The notes under the pieces were generated by a model, which was not told the origin of the DNA, did not search any database, and worked only from the letters and a program-made list of their open reading frames with translations. This document shows, one piece after another, positions 18,756-26,572 of a DNA stretch of 64,000 nucleotides. Positions within the stretch are counted from its first letter, which is position 1; every line of letters starts with the position of its first letter. A program made the position numbers and the translations under genes. This DNA comes from Allobaculum stercoricanis DSM 13633 (lineage in GTDB: Bacteria; Bacillota_I; Bacilli_A; Erysipelotrichales; Erysipelotrichaceae): assembly GCF_000384195.1 (NCBI RefSeq), contig NZ_KB913034.1, positions 1,042,507 to 1,106,506 of the forward strand, given 5' to 3'.

Positions 18756-19823
18756 TTAAAGTATCGCGATCAATTCGTGAATCTTTTCTGGATGATCCCG
18801 AAGTTCTTTTGCGTGATGGGCAATTTTACAAAAATAATCCATTGCTGTTCTAGGATTTTTTGAATTTGCCGTTTCACCAGTTAACATTACTGCTGATGCC
18901 CCTTGCAAAACCGCATTGTATACATCACTCACCTCAGCGCGTGTTGGGCGCGGCTCAGTGATCATGGAATATAACATTTGTGTAACCATCATATAAGGTT
19001 TATTTGCTTTTAAGCATTCTTGTTGAATATAGGTTGCAATTACAGGCAACCATTCAAGAGAAGTAGAAGCCGCCAAATCGCCTCGTGCAATCACAATAAC
19101 ATCGGCGACGTTCATAATCTCATGCAGATGTCTCACGCCTTCCATATTCTCAATTTTTGCAAACATCGTCGCATGTGGAATATATTCATTCATCACTTTG
19201 CGGATTTCTTCTAAATCTTGAGCATTTTGAACGAGCGGAACCATAATTTGGTCAACCCCATATTCTTTACAAATTTTTATATTCTCAATATCTTGAGCAT
19301 ATAAAATAGGCAATGTTGAATCTTTATTTAACAAATGAATCGATTTTCCAGATTCGAGATAACCATCTTCTAAGGCTTGGGCTGTCCAACTATTCCCTTG
19401 AGGGTCTTGTTCTAACAACACCAAAGAATGGCCACTATCGCCAATATGCAGTTCATCGCCTTTTTCAAAATGAATCAATAAATCGCCACTAATCGGAAGT
19501 CGTTCCGGGATTTTAATTATTTCGCCTTTTCTAACATGAAAAGGTTCAAATTTACCAAGACGACGTTGTCTGCCAACTAGATCTAACATGATATGACAAG
19601 GTTTATGTGTATTGGCACACGCCTGATGAAGGTTTTTAACCCAATATTCCTTTTCTTCTAGCGTTGAATGGGAAAGATTTAATCGTATTCCAGTCATTCC
19701 CATATTGAGCATCATCTCAAGGGTTTCAACGCGATGACAAGTTGGGCCAAACGTTGCGAAAATTTGAAGATCTTGGTTTGTGATATTTTGTAAGTTTGGC
19801 GTTTGTATGAATTGCTCAGACAT
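18756..19823 (-). CDS. Pyruvate-kinase-like barrel protein lacking the C-terminal domain
   Basis: A 355-residue protein that aligns with the A and B domains of pyruvate kinase and stops where the regulatory C domain normally begins (typical enzyme 470-590 residues). Many active-site features remain: R47-N49-S51 in RLNLSHS, K223 and E225 in FAKIENMEG, GD at 248-249, VTQML near 280, PTRAEVSD and MLTGETA. The DTKGPEIRTG strand, which supplies K+ and phosphate contacts, is altered to DLVGRQRRLG (81-90); the Thr that helps bind K+ is Leu. It could be a K+-independent kinase, a paralogue with another enol substrate, or a non-catalytic sensor. It is monocistronic, so not a broken fragment followed by its remainder. 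Confidence 0.8.
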   Translation of the reverse strand: MSEQFIQTPNLQNITNQDLQIFATFGPTCHRVETLEMMLNMGMTGIRLNLSHSTLEEKEYWVKNLHQACANTHKPCHIMLDLVGRQRRLGKFEPFHVRKGEIIKIPERLPISGDLLIHFEKGDELHIGDSGHSLVLLEQDPQGNSWTAQALEDGYLESGKSIHLLNKDSTLPILYAQDIENIKICKEYGVDQIMVPLVQNAQDLEEIRKVMNEYIPHATMFAKIENMEGVRHLHEIMNVADVIVIARGDLAASTSLEWLPVIATYIQQECLKANKPYMMVTQMLYSMITEPRPTRAEVSDVYNAVLQGASAVMLTGETANSKNPRTAMDYFCKIAHHAKELRDHPEKIHELIAIL

Positions 19824-20143
19824 GAAATCTCCCTCATTATTTTATAAAAAACTAAATAAATACATTTTAATTATATACAAATAACATCAATAGATCGATA
19901 TTTACTCAACATTTATCGATGTAATAAGTTGCAATTGGCGTAGTCTTTTGAACTGAATTGCCCGGTTAAGTTCAATATTTCACTCTTATTTCTTTTGTGA
20001 TTATTTTATATTCAAAAATTAGTTATAAAATACCTGAAATAGCTATTTTCTATTTTTTATTGCATATAATTAGAACATAGAGAATGATTATACTTCATTA
20101 TATTTTATACGACGAATAAGAAATGAAAGGTTGGGTCAAAACG
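19824..20143. other. 320-bp divergent intergenic region
   Basis: Lies between the pyruvate-kinase-like gene (minus) and the HAD phosphatase (plus). A TATAAT at 20065-20070 could be a -10 for the HAD gene, but no good -35 accompanies it. Nothing else stands out. Confidence 0.45.
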
Positions 20144-20998
20144 ATGTCTAAAATATTATTTATTGACGTAGATGGAACTTTAACTGATTATCAAGGCAAC
20201 ATTCCAAATTCAACAATTTATGCCATTCGCAAAGCACGTGAATTAGGTCATCGTGTCTATATTTGTACAGGGCGTTCTCGTGCTGAAGTTTACGCTAACA
20301 TTTGGGAAATTGGCTTGGATGGTATGATTGGTGGCAACGGAAGTTATGTAGAAGACCATGGTCATGTCATTTTCCATCATACTTTGAGTGCTGAAGACGA
20401 AAAACATATCGTTAACTGGCTTCATGAACATAATCTCGAATTCTTTGTTGAATCAAACGCTGGATTATTTGCGAGTGAAAACTTTGAAAGTGTAGCTCTT
20501 CCTGCAATTATTGAATACTCTACAAGAAAAGATCACCCTGATGCTACTCACATGACGGTACGTAAAGCATTTCCCGAAATGATTTTTGATGGGGGACTCT
20601 ATCGCGATGACGTTAATAAAATCAGTTATGTTTTATCGAGTTATCAAGATCATTTAAATGCTATACAAGAATTCCCTCATTTAAAAAACGGGACATGGGG
20701 AGGAGCTGGCGAAACTGCACTTTTTGGCGACATTGGGGTTCAGAACATTGATAAAGCACGTTCAATTCAAACTTTATTAGACAATTTAAATGAAACCTTT
20801 GAAAACACAATTGCATTTGGTGATGCCAAAATTGATATTCCTATGTTCAAACTCTGTGCTCATTCTGTTTGTATGAAAAGTGGTGGCCCAGAAGCAAAAG
20901 CAGCAGCTGAATATGTCAGCGATGATGTGGAGCGAGATGGTCTATATAAAGGATTTGTTCATTTAGGATTAATCGAAGACGATCTTCATTTAATTTAG
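20144..20998 (+). CDS. Cof-type HAD-superfamily hydrolase (IIB subfamily)
   Basis: A 284-residue cytosolic phosphatase of the Cof/YidA type, usually acting on small sugar phosphates or nucleotides. Motif I DVDGTL has the nucleophile D8 and D10; TGRSRAE gives motif II; the late GDAKIDIPM gives motif IV; the large C2b cap lies between. I prefer the ATG at 20144 because GAAAGG lies upstream of it (spacing about 13, rather long); the ATG at 20123 has no ribosome site. The natural substrate is unknown. A terminator follows directly. Confidence 0.88.
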   Translation: MSKILFIDVDGTLTDYQGNIPNSTIYAIRKARELGHRVYICTGRSRAEVYANIWEIGLDGMIGGNGSYVEDHGHVIFHHTLSAEDEKHIVNWLHEHNLEFFVESNAGLFASENFESVALPAIIEYSTRKDHPDATHMTVRKAFPEMIFDGGLYRDDVNKISYVLSSYQDHLNAIQEFPHLKNGTWGGAGETALFGDIGVQNIDKARSIQTLLDNLNETFENTIAFGDAKIDIPMFKLCAHSVCMKSGGPEAKAAAEYVSDDVERDGLYKGFVHLGLIEDDLHLI

Positions 20999-21020
20999 TT
21001 TTATATATTCTTGTGATAAC

Positions 21021-21060
21021 AATAAGCGGACCGATCATTTGATCCGCTTATTTCTTTTTT
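21021..21060 (+). terminator. Intrinsic terminator of the HAD gene
   Basis: AATAAGCGGA (21021-21030) pairs with TCCGCTTATT (21043-21052), followed by TCTTTTTT. Confidence 0.92.
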
Positions 21061-21272
21061 CTCTTTATCTATTTTGATTAACTTACATGAGGAAAAGATT
21101 TAAATCCAGCCGAAATGTTCAATAACATCACATCGATCAATCCACAAATTTGTGATTTCTGTCAAAAATAAAGTCAGTTTTATCGTTTTCTTTCTATTTT
21201 TGTTATTGATCTGTTAATGTAGAAAGGATCTTTTGCGTCCAAAGACGCATTCGATTAAAAAGGAGGATATAC

Positions 21273-22289
21273 ATGGTAGAAAACAATTCTCAACCATTGA
21301 AACAACGTCCCCGAAAAAAGAAAAGACGCTTAAGAAAGCCAATCCGCATTTTCTTATGGTGTGTCGGAATTGGCACTACTTTATCTCTAGGAAATTATGT
21401 TGTAAAAGCTTTTACAACTCAGGATCCTGCTAACCTCGTTGCAGCGCTTGTAACCAATCAAAATGATCATTCACAAGCTAACGAACAACAAACAAATGGT
21501 TTTATCCAGGACCCACAAACAACAGATTCAAATTCTTCCTTAGTAGATGATTCTAAAAACGGTTCGACAACTGATTCATCCAACGAAAATTCGGATGATT
21601 CAAATACGATTACCAAAAATGATTCAACAAAAGACCATTCTAGTCTTCAAGTTGAGAATGAATCCGAAAAAATTACAGAACCTATCGCAACAATCCTTGT
21701 CGATGCAGGTCATGGTGGAATCGATCCAGGAATGACTGTTTTTGATGAAGCCGGTCAACCCGTTTGGATGGAAAAAAACATCAATCTCAATGCCGCACTA
21801 AAATTCAAAGAGGCAATGGCTTGGATTAATCCAGACATTCGTGTTCTTCTGACACGAGATGGTGATTTTGCGACAACTGGTGATCAATATGAAAACTATT
21901 CAGAAGTCACTGAATTAACCAATCGAACAAATATGGTTTCCGCCTATGGAGCAAATTACTATTTGTCATTACATTGTAATTCGGGTGGATCTAGTCAATC
22001 TGGTGTAGAACTTTATGTCCGCAGCAATGATTCTTTTTCCAACACGTTAGCTCAAAACGTTTTCCAAGCTTTTGAAGCAATTGGTTGGTCCGATCGTCAA
22101 AGCGTAATCACAACAGACTCTCATCCATTACACGTTGTTGATTTAGCAGGAGTACCATCTATGCTTGTTGAAATGGGATATATGACAGACCCAGAAGATT
22201 TAGCGCAATTGGTGGATGATCAGCAACTCACCACACTTATGGAACAACTCGCTGCTGCTTATTCAGAAATGATTCTTTCTTCAAAATAG
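21273..22289 (+). CDS. Membrane-anchored N-acetylmuramoyl-L-alanine amidase (Amidase_3)
   Basis: A 338-residue cell-wall hydrolase that cuts the bond between MurNAc and the stem peptide. A basic N-terminus (RPRKKKRRLRK) and a single hydrophobic segment at about 24-46 anchor it with the bulk outside. Residues 65-135 form a low-complexity Ser/Asp/Asn/Thr linker, probably spanning the wall. The zinc amidase domain fills 138-335: H147 (DAGHGG), E167 (MEKNI), H234 (SLHCNS) and catalytic E300 (LVEMGYM). AAAAGGAGG precedes the ATG. It is monocistronic with its own terminator. Roles in cell separation or in competence are possible, since comG genes follow on the other strand. Confidence 0.92.
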   Translation: MVENNSQPLKQRPRKKKRRLRKPIRIFLWCVGIGTTLSLGNYVVKAFTTQDPANLVAALVTNQNDHSQANEQQTNGFIQDPQTTDSNSSLVDDSKNGSTTDSSNENSDDSNTITKNDSTKDHSSLQVENESEKITEPIATILVDAGHGGIDPGMTVFDEAGQPVWMEKNINLNAALKFKEAMAWINPDIRVLLTRDGDFATTGDQYENYSEVTELTNRTNMVSAYGANYYLSLHCNSGGSSQSGVELYVRSNDSFSNTLAQNVFQAFEAIGWSDRQSVITTDSHPLHVVDLAGVPSMLVEMGYMTDPEDLAQLVDDQQLTTLMEQLAAAYSEMILSSK

Positions 22290-22312
22290 ACTTTCATCTA
22301 ATTGAAGACTTG

Positions 22313-22342
22313 AGGCATAACAATTTGTTATGCCTTTTTTTC
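22313..22342 (+). terminator. Intrinsic terminator of the amidase gene
   Basis: AGGCATAAC/GTTATGCCT stem followed by seven T residues. Confidence 0.92.
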
Positions 22343-22413
22343 ATTTGTTTATAAAATTCAATCCGTTCACTTTTACGAAGATGTATTTAGCTACATACTC
22401 AGTCAAACTTTCT

Positions 22414-22848
22414 TTAATTCTTATCGTACTCAACTTTCACAATACCCGTTGCGTCATAAAATACGAGTATTTTATACGTTTGGTCTTGATCAACATAAGA
22501 GCATTCTAAATAAGTATCAAGATCGCGAAAGTACACATTTTTATCTTTGATTAATTCATTAAATTGTTGTTGATCTTCAAATTCTAAACCACAACGTTTT
22601 TTCCAAGCTAGATCTCCGGCAACATATTTTGCCCGTTCAATAATACTTAAATCGATATCGCTTCTTTTAGCCGCGCTAAGCAGATATGAACGTGCCTCAA
22701 CTTGGATCGCCACCCAAGTAGAAAATAATAAAACAAACATAAAAAGAATTAAAACCGGCTCTAGGATATATCCATTAACCGATCTGAAATGTTTTGGTTC
22801 TTTTATTTTTGGTAAATACCAGATAAAGCTTTTGGTCTTTTTGTTCAA
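22414..22848 (-). CDS. comGG: ComGG-like competence pilus protein
   Basis: Last gene of the minus-strand pseudopilin cluster, 144 residues. A hydrophobic segment lies at about residues 26-50 after a basic N-terminus; NGYILEP resembles a relaxed prepilin motif but lacks the usual Glu at +5 (it reads P shortly after E). It probably starts at a TTG (22846-22848) with AGAGGA 9 bp upstream, overlapping comGF by 74 bp. It is assigned by position after comGF, size and the single N-terminal membrane helix; the sequence itself is not diagnostic. It would be a minor pseudopilin of the DNA-uptake pilus. Confidence 0.6.
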   Translation of the reverse strand: MNKKTKSFIWYLPKIKEPKHFRSVNGYILEPVLILFMFVLLFSTWVAIQVEARSYLLSAAKRSDIDLSIIERAKYVAGDLAWKKRCGLEFEDQQQFNELIKDKNVYFRDLDTYLECSYVDQDQTYKILVFYDATGIVKVEYDKN

Positions 22849-23188
22849 AATACACGTCCTCTAGATTTTCCATAAAAATCTCATAACCAGGTCGTTTAAC
22901 CAAACGATTTTGATCAAATTCTAAGATTTCTTCTTCGCCATTCTCATATAGCACTAAATCGTGATCACGCACTGATGCATGCGCTGATAGCGAAACAAGT
23001 TCGCGAATTTGTAATATCGCAAATTGTTCTTGATGATCTGGCTTCACTTGAATTCCTTTCACTAACACCCCTGCTTGTAACATACAAATACTCGCAATAA
23101 TTGTGGCTAGAATCATACCTAACAATAGTTCAACAAGCGTAAATCCATTTTTTATTCGCTTATTCTGTTCGTTTATCATATTGTTCAA
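22775..23188 (-). CDS. comGF: ComGF-like minor pseudopilin
   Basis: A 137-residue protein with a textbook type IV prepilin N-terminus: basic leader, NG followed by FTLVELL (Glu at +5), and a membrane helix to about residue 38. The C-terminal half (ENLEDVYFEQKDQKLYLVF) matches the pattern of ComGF. It overlaps the upstream gene by about 29 bp and the downstream comGG gene by 74 bp, so the cluster is translated as a tight unit. The protein is expected to be cleaved by a ComC-type peptidase, which is not encoded in this window. Confidence 0.78.
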   Translation of the reverse strand: MNNMINEQNKRIKNGFTLVELLLGMILATIIASICMLQAGVLVKGIQVKPDHQEQFAILQIRELVSLSAHASVRDHDLVLYENGEEEILEFDQNRLVKRPGYEIFMENLEDVYFEQKDQKLYLVFTKNKRTKTFQIG

Positions 23189-23513
23189 TATTCAAATCAA
23201 AATCGATATTCATCTCACTTTGAACATCCATTTGCATTGCTTTAGATAACGCACAACTTGAAGTGAGAACAAGAAATCCACTAATTGAACAAATCAACAA
23301 TGCAAGTAATGCCTCAGAAACCATAAAACCATTGATTTTCACTTGATTATCCCCTTGCTTTTTTGGCTCTTTTTGAGTTTGTATTTTACATTGCTTTCTT
23401 TTTAATGCATTCAAAAATGTACTTTTCGATTTCAACATCAAATCAAACGGTGCCTCTTGAACTTCAAATCGCGAAAATGACTGGTTTTGCCCAAAATTAT
23501 ATTTCTGATTCAT
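23160..23513 (-). CDS. ComGE-like minor pseudopilin with a long leader
   Basis: A 117-residue protein at the comGE position. The prepilin motif (NG then FMVSEALLALLI, Glu at +5) lies unusually late, around residues 61-73, after a 60-residue hydrophilic leader. A shorter protein starting nearer the motif is possible, but I see no better ribosome site. It overlaps both neighbours by a few codons. A minor pseudopilin role is inferred from motif and position; the comGE identity is tentative. Confidence 0.6.
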   Translation of the reverse strand: MNQKYNFGQNQSFSRFEVQEAPFDLMLKSKSTFLNALKRKQCKIQTQKEPKKQGDNQVKINGFMVSEALLALLICSISGFLVLTSSCALSKAMQMDVQSEMNIDFDLNIEQYDKRTE

Positions 23514-23949
23514 TTTCTACTCTTCCCCTTCCCGCTCCAAGTTGAAAAACGAGATGTATTTCTTCTTGGCCTTGATTGCATTGAATCGTTCCTCCTTTTG
23601 CGATATTGCCTCGAGAATTAAAAATTAAAACTTGGTAAGTACAAGTTACCGATCTTGGATAATCAATAATTTTTTCGTCAGTTTTTGCATGATGTACATC
23701 AATCGCCACTTCTTTTCTTGATCGTGTACTCATCGCTTTATACTGTTCAATTTGAATTTCATTTAATAGATTTTGAGCAAATAAATTAAGTGACTCTTCT
23801 TGTTTATGAACGCCAAAGACTTGCACGATAACAGCAACCATTAAAATCACCAATAAACATTGGGCGATCGTAAATCCATTTTTGGGCTGTAGCTTATTTA
23901 TAGTGATGTTTGGATTCAAATTATTATTCCGCAACTTTTGCTTCTCCAT
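23497..23949 (-). CDS. comGD: ComGD-like minor pseudopilin
   Basis: A 150-residue protein overlapping the end of comGC. The prepilin motif is NG then FTIAQCLLVILMV, so the conserved Glu at +5 is Gln; this residue normally guides subunit assembly, so its loss is notable. One membrane helix follows, then a soluble domain. The ATG ending at 23949 is preferred over an in-frame TTG just upstream. Assigned by order in the cluster. Confidence 0.7.
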   Translation of the reverse strand: MEKQKLRNNNLNPNITINKLQPKNGFTIAQCLLVILMVAVIVQVFGVHKQEESLNLFAQNLLNEIQIEQYKAMSTRSRKEVAIDVHHAKTDEKIIDYPRSVTCTYQVLIFNSRGNIAKGGTIQCNQGQEEIHLVFQLGAGRGRVENESEI

Positions 23950-24229
23950 TATCAATCACCACACTACTTCCATTTGGACAACGATCTTGTCCTTCTTTGA
24001 GATAACCTTTTGATATTAACTCTTGCACACTACTTGGGGTTTGTTCTTCATCAATTTCATAAAGTAAAATTTGAGAATTAACAATTTCAACTAAAGCTTT
24101 GCATCCTTTTTCGCGAATAATTTTTTCTTTTTGTTGAATGTTTGGCAAAGTGATCAACAACAACAAAGCTACAACCATCATCACAATCATCATTTCTAAA
24201 ATCGTAAAACCATTTTTCTTCGTCGACAT
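23924..24229 (-). CDS. comGC: ComGC major pseudopilin
   Basis: A 101-residue protein, the main subunit of the competence pseudopilus that brings DNA through the cell wall. The N-terminus has the prepilin signature (KKNG, then FTILEMMIVMMVVALLLLI; cleavage after G, Glu at +5) and the TLPNI stretch typical of ComGC. AAGGTGAGGTG precedes the ATG. It is the first gene of the minus-strand comGC-GG cluster. In Bacillus it follows comGA-comGB; here those two are 2.3 kb away on the opposite strand. Confidence 0.9.
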   Translation of the reverse strand: MSTKKNGFTILEMMIVMMVVALLLLITLPNIQQKEKIIREKGCKALVEIVNSQILLYEIDEEQTPSSVQELISKGYLKEGQDRCPNGSSVVIDNGEAKVAE

Positions 24230-24485
24230 ATTTTCACCTCACCTTGTTATGGTCACAAATTTAGATAATTTTTTAAATTTTAGAAATTTGATTAAAAATG
24301 AATACTCAACGATTGATCTTGACTAATAATGTGCAAAACAAATGAAAGGATTTCTTGTTATATTTTTGCTTCAAACGTTTCGTTGAAAACTTTTAAGGTA
24401 AATCTTAATACATAAACTACAGATGACTCTTCTTCAGAAAATTCAAAGCGCCAAACAAAGAGAATTCTTATTTTGACTATTTTTG

Positions 24486-24520
24486 ATAGCTAATTTTGAG
24501 CTATTTTTATCTTATAAAAT
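24486..24520 (+). promoter_or_regulatory. Putative promoter region of the large RNA
   Basis: A good -10-like TATAAAAT at 24513-24520; the -35 is weak. A perfect 6-bp dyad ATAGCT (24486-24491)/AGCTAT (24499-24504) covers the -35 position and may be an operator, or a weak terminator since T residues follow it. Confidence 0.4.
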
Positions 24521-24523
24521 TAG

Positions 24524-25656
24524 TGCAAAACCAAGTAAGCCGCTTTACTAACCACCTTAGCAAACATCCTTTTCTTCTGCTTTAAAGGTGGTATTTTATA
24601 GGTGCAAGGAGAAGAAACAAAATCTTCCCTAACACAAAGAGAGGTGAAGGATATAGATCAGGCGTCAGTAAAGACGTAAAAATCATCCGAAAGGATTTCC
24701 TAAACGTTGTCACTACCCTGTAAAAAGGGAAAGTTCCAAACAGACTTGCTTAACAAGCACAACAAAAGCAGATACAGAACAATAAAAAGAAGTAAGAATA
24801 AATGATCAAAAAGTATAATTTTGATCAAGTGTAAGAGCACTAAAGAAAATACTTCTAAAATCAAAATTTTGACATCAAAAAGATAAGTGAAAATGAACAA
24901 AAAAGTATTCAAAAAAATTCAATACTTGTTGTAAAGAAAGCAGGAATTGAAAAAGTTAAAAAGAGGCATGAACAATAAGACATGACCTTAAGATTACAAA
25001 ATTTGATTGAAAGACTAAATCTAAGTCCCTGAGGCAACTGCTTAACAATAAAAGTTAGAGTCAAGCACAGGCTGTATCGACAAGATCCTGAATAAACTGA
25101 ATGAATCTATATAAAAAGAGTCAAATCACTAGCAGGCTAAAAAAGTAGTTAGTGAAGACGAAAAATCGGAAAGATCAATTGAACATTTTCAAAAATCGTC
25201 TAAATCAAATAACATCCTTTGCGCATATAATCATAAAAAATAACTACTGAATCTGAACAATATAAAATGTGGAGGAAGTAGAAAAAAGATTATAAGATTT
25301 AGGAAAACGACCAAAAACGATTTCTAAAAAGAATCGTGAAGAAAATGAATATCAGCCTTTTAAAAAATCCTATATTTGATTAATAAAAAAAATCAAATGA
25401 GTATCAAAAGATAGATAGGAAAAAAGGAATAAAACTTACCTGATTCAAAAAGAACAAAACGAGTGAACAGGAAAAGCGAAGAAAGAGATTAGAGATTGAA
25501 AAGTCCAAATTAAAAATCATTCAGGAGGAACAAATAAGTTGACTGACTGTAAATAAGAATTCACTAGAGAGATCTAAAGTGAAGCAGTCACAAAACTGAT
25601 CAAAATTATATCCGAACATCTCAAGGGCTAGAACCGAAAGGAACTAGCCCTTTCTC
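24524..25656 (+). ncRNA. Putative giant structured non-coding RNA (~1.1 kb)
   Basis: No gene-like frame exists here on either strand. The plus strand is strongly purine-rich (some 60-base rows are about 80% A+G), unlike all surrounding DNA. Helices I can see: ACCACCTT/AAGGTGGT (24549-24592), GAAGA/TCTTC (24611-24627), CGTC/GACG (24663-24676), ATCC-GAAA-GGAT (24685-24696), TGCTT/AAGCA (24747-24759), a perfect 9-bp TGATCAAAA/TTTTGATCA (24803-24827), 7-bp AAGTATT/AATACTT (24903-24927), TCACTA/TAGTGA (25126-25155), ACGATT/AATCGT (about 25316-25336), 8-bp ATTTGATT/AATCAAAT (25374-25398), and a nested stem at 25544-25590 capped by GAGA. The 3' end is a terminator. GNRA loops occur only in the plus sense, which fixes the strand. 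Size and style recall ROOL, GOLLD or OLE; I could not match a class. Ends are approximate. Confidence 0.75.
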
Positions 25657-25658
25657 TT
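25623..25658 (+). terminator. Terminator at the 3' end of the large RNA
   Basis: AAGGGCTAG (25623-25631) pairs with CTAGCCCTT (25644-25652); inside it CC-GAAA-GG forms a second short stem across a symmetric A/A internal loop. TTTCTCTTT follows. Confidence 0.88.
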
Positions 25659-25763
25659 TGCCCATTCTTCCTTTTGCAAAGAAACCAGTCCTCTACAAAA
25701 AACAAGATCATCTCATCTACAAAAATGAAATGGATCTTGTTCTTTTTGTTATTAAGAAATTTT

Positions 25764-26447
25764 TTATTCTTCTTCTAAAGGAATAGAAGGAGTTGGATCT
25801 AAAAACATCAATACCCAAGAGAATAGCAATAATAGGACACTTCCCCATATTGCAAAACGTCCAAATCCATCGCACGCCCATTTACCTAAGCCTGCCCCAA
25901 TGATGAAAGTCAGTATAATCCTAAAATACTGGAACGCTCGATTCCTTTTAGCAGGATCATTCGTTTCAAATGAAGAAACCAAACAATCTAAACCACTTCG
26001 TAAATTTCCAATACACATCGTTGATGCAAATGGATACCCATGAACTTTTCTAAAAGATTGTAGTTGCATTGCACATGCAAATGAAACCAAACTATTAGCA
26101 AGATAATCCAGCTGAATAAACGGCGTGATCAATAATAATACAAGTTCTACTAACATAACACTCTGTCGCCAATGTAAAGATATCGTCTTGACTCGATTTT
26201 TAATACAGGCAGCACAAACAATCCCTAATGAAAACGCTAGAACCGGAAATAAATAACGTAAAAATCCTGATATGTTTCCTTCAATGACATTCGCGGCCAT
26301 TAACACCATATTCCCTGTCTGAGCATTCGCAAATACTTTCCCTCTAGAAAAATATGTATAAGCATCTTGAAAGCCACCTGAGAGCGTTAAAAATGTAATT
26401 GTCCAAAATGACTCAGACATCTGTTTTTGCGAGGTTCTAATTTGCAC
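25764..26447 (-). CDS. YoaK/DUF1275 family membrane protein
   Basis: A 227-residue integral membrane protein with about six hydrophobic segments. LSGGFQDAYTYFSRGKVFANAQTGNMVL at the N-terminus is the pattern of DUF1275 (YoaK-like) proteins, whose function is not established. The start is a GTG (26445-26447) with AAGGGGTG 6 bp upstream. It diverges from comGA across a perfect 13-bp inverted repeat. It is not a normal member of comG operons, so its place between the two comG halves suggests insertion or rearrangement. Confidence 0.85.
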   Translation of the reverse strand: MQIRTSQKQMSESFWTITFLTLSGGFQDAYTYFSRGKVFANAQTGNMVLMAANVIEGNISGFLRYLFPVLAFSLGIVCAACIKNRVKTISLHWRQSVMLVELVLLLITPFIQLDYLANSLVSFACAMQLQSFRKVHGYPFASTMCIGNLRSGLDCLVSSFETNDPAKRNRAFQYFRIILTFIIGAGLGKWACDGFGRFAIWGSVLLLLFSWVLMFLDPTPSIPLEEE

Positions 26448-26492
26448 ACCATCACCCCTTTTTTCTGTACCTGTACTATTCTCTATCTTCTA

Positions 26493-26523
26493 TTCGAAAA
26501 ATCAATTTTTTTGATTTTTCGAA
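26493..26523. promoter_or_regulatory. Perfect 13-bp inverted repeat between divergent yoaK-like gene and comGA
   Basis: TTCGAAAAATCAA (26493-26505), TTTTT, TTGATTTTTCGAA (26511-26523). It lies about 46-49 bp from each start codon. No tail typical of a terminator follows in either direction, so an operator for the divergent promoters is the simplest reading. Confidence 0.55.
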
Positions 26524-26572
26524 ACGAACTATACATTTACTCCTATAAAAAAGATGAAGAGGTTGAGAGGCT

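Noticed and set aside
24700..24912. 70-codon minus-strand frame rich in Leu/Phe/Ile inside the large RNA region
   Set aside because: It is simply the pyrimidine-rich complement of the purine-rich strand. It has no ribosome site and runs across two perfect hairpins.
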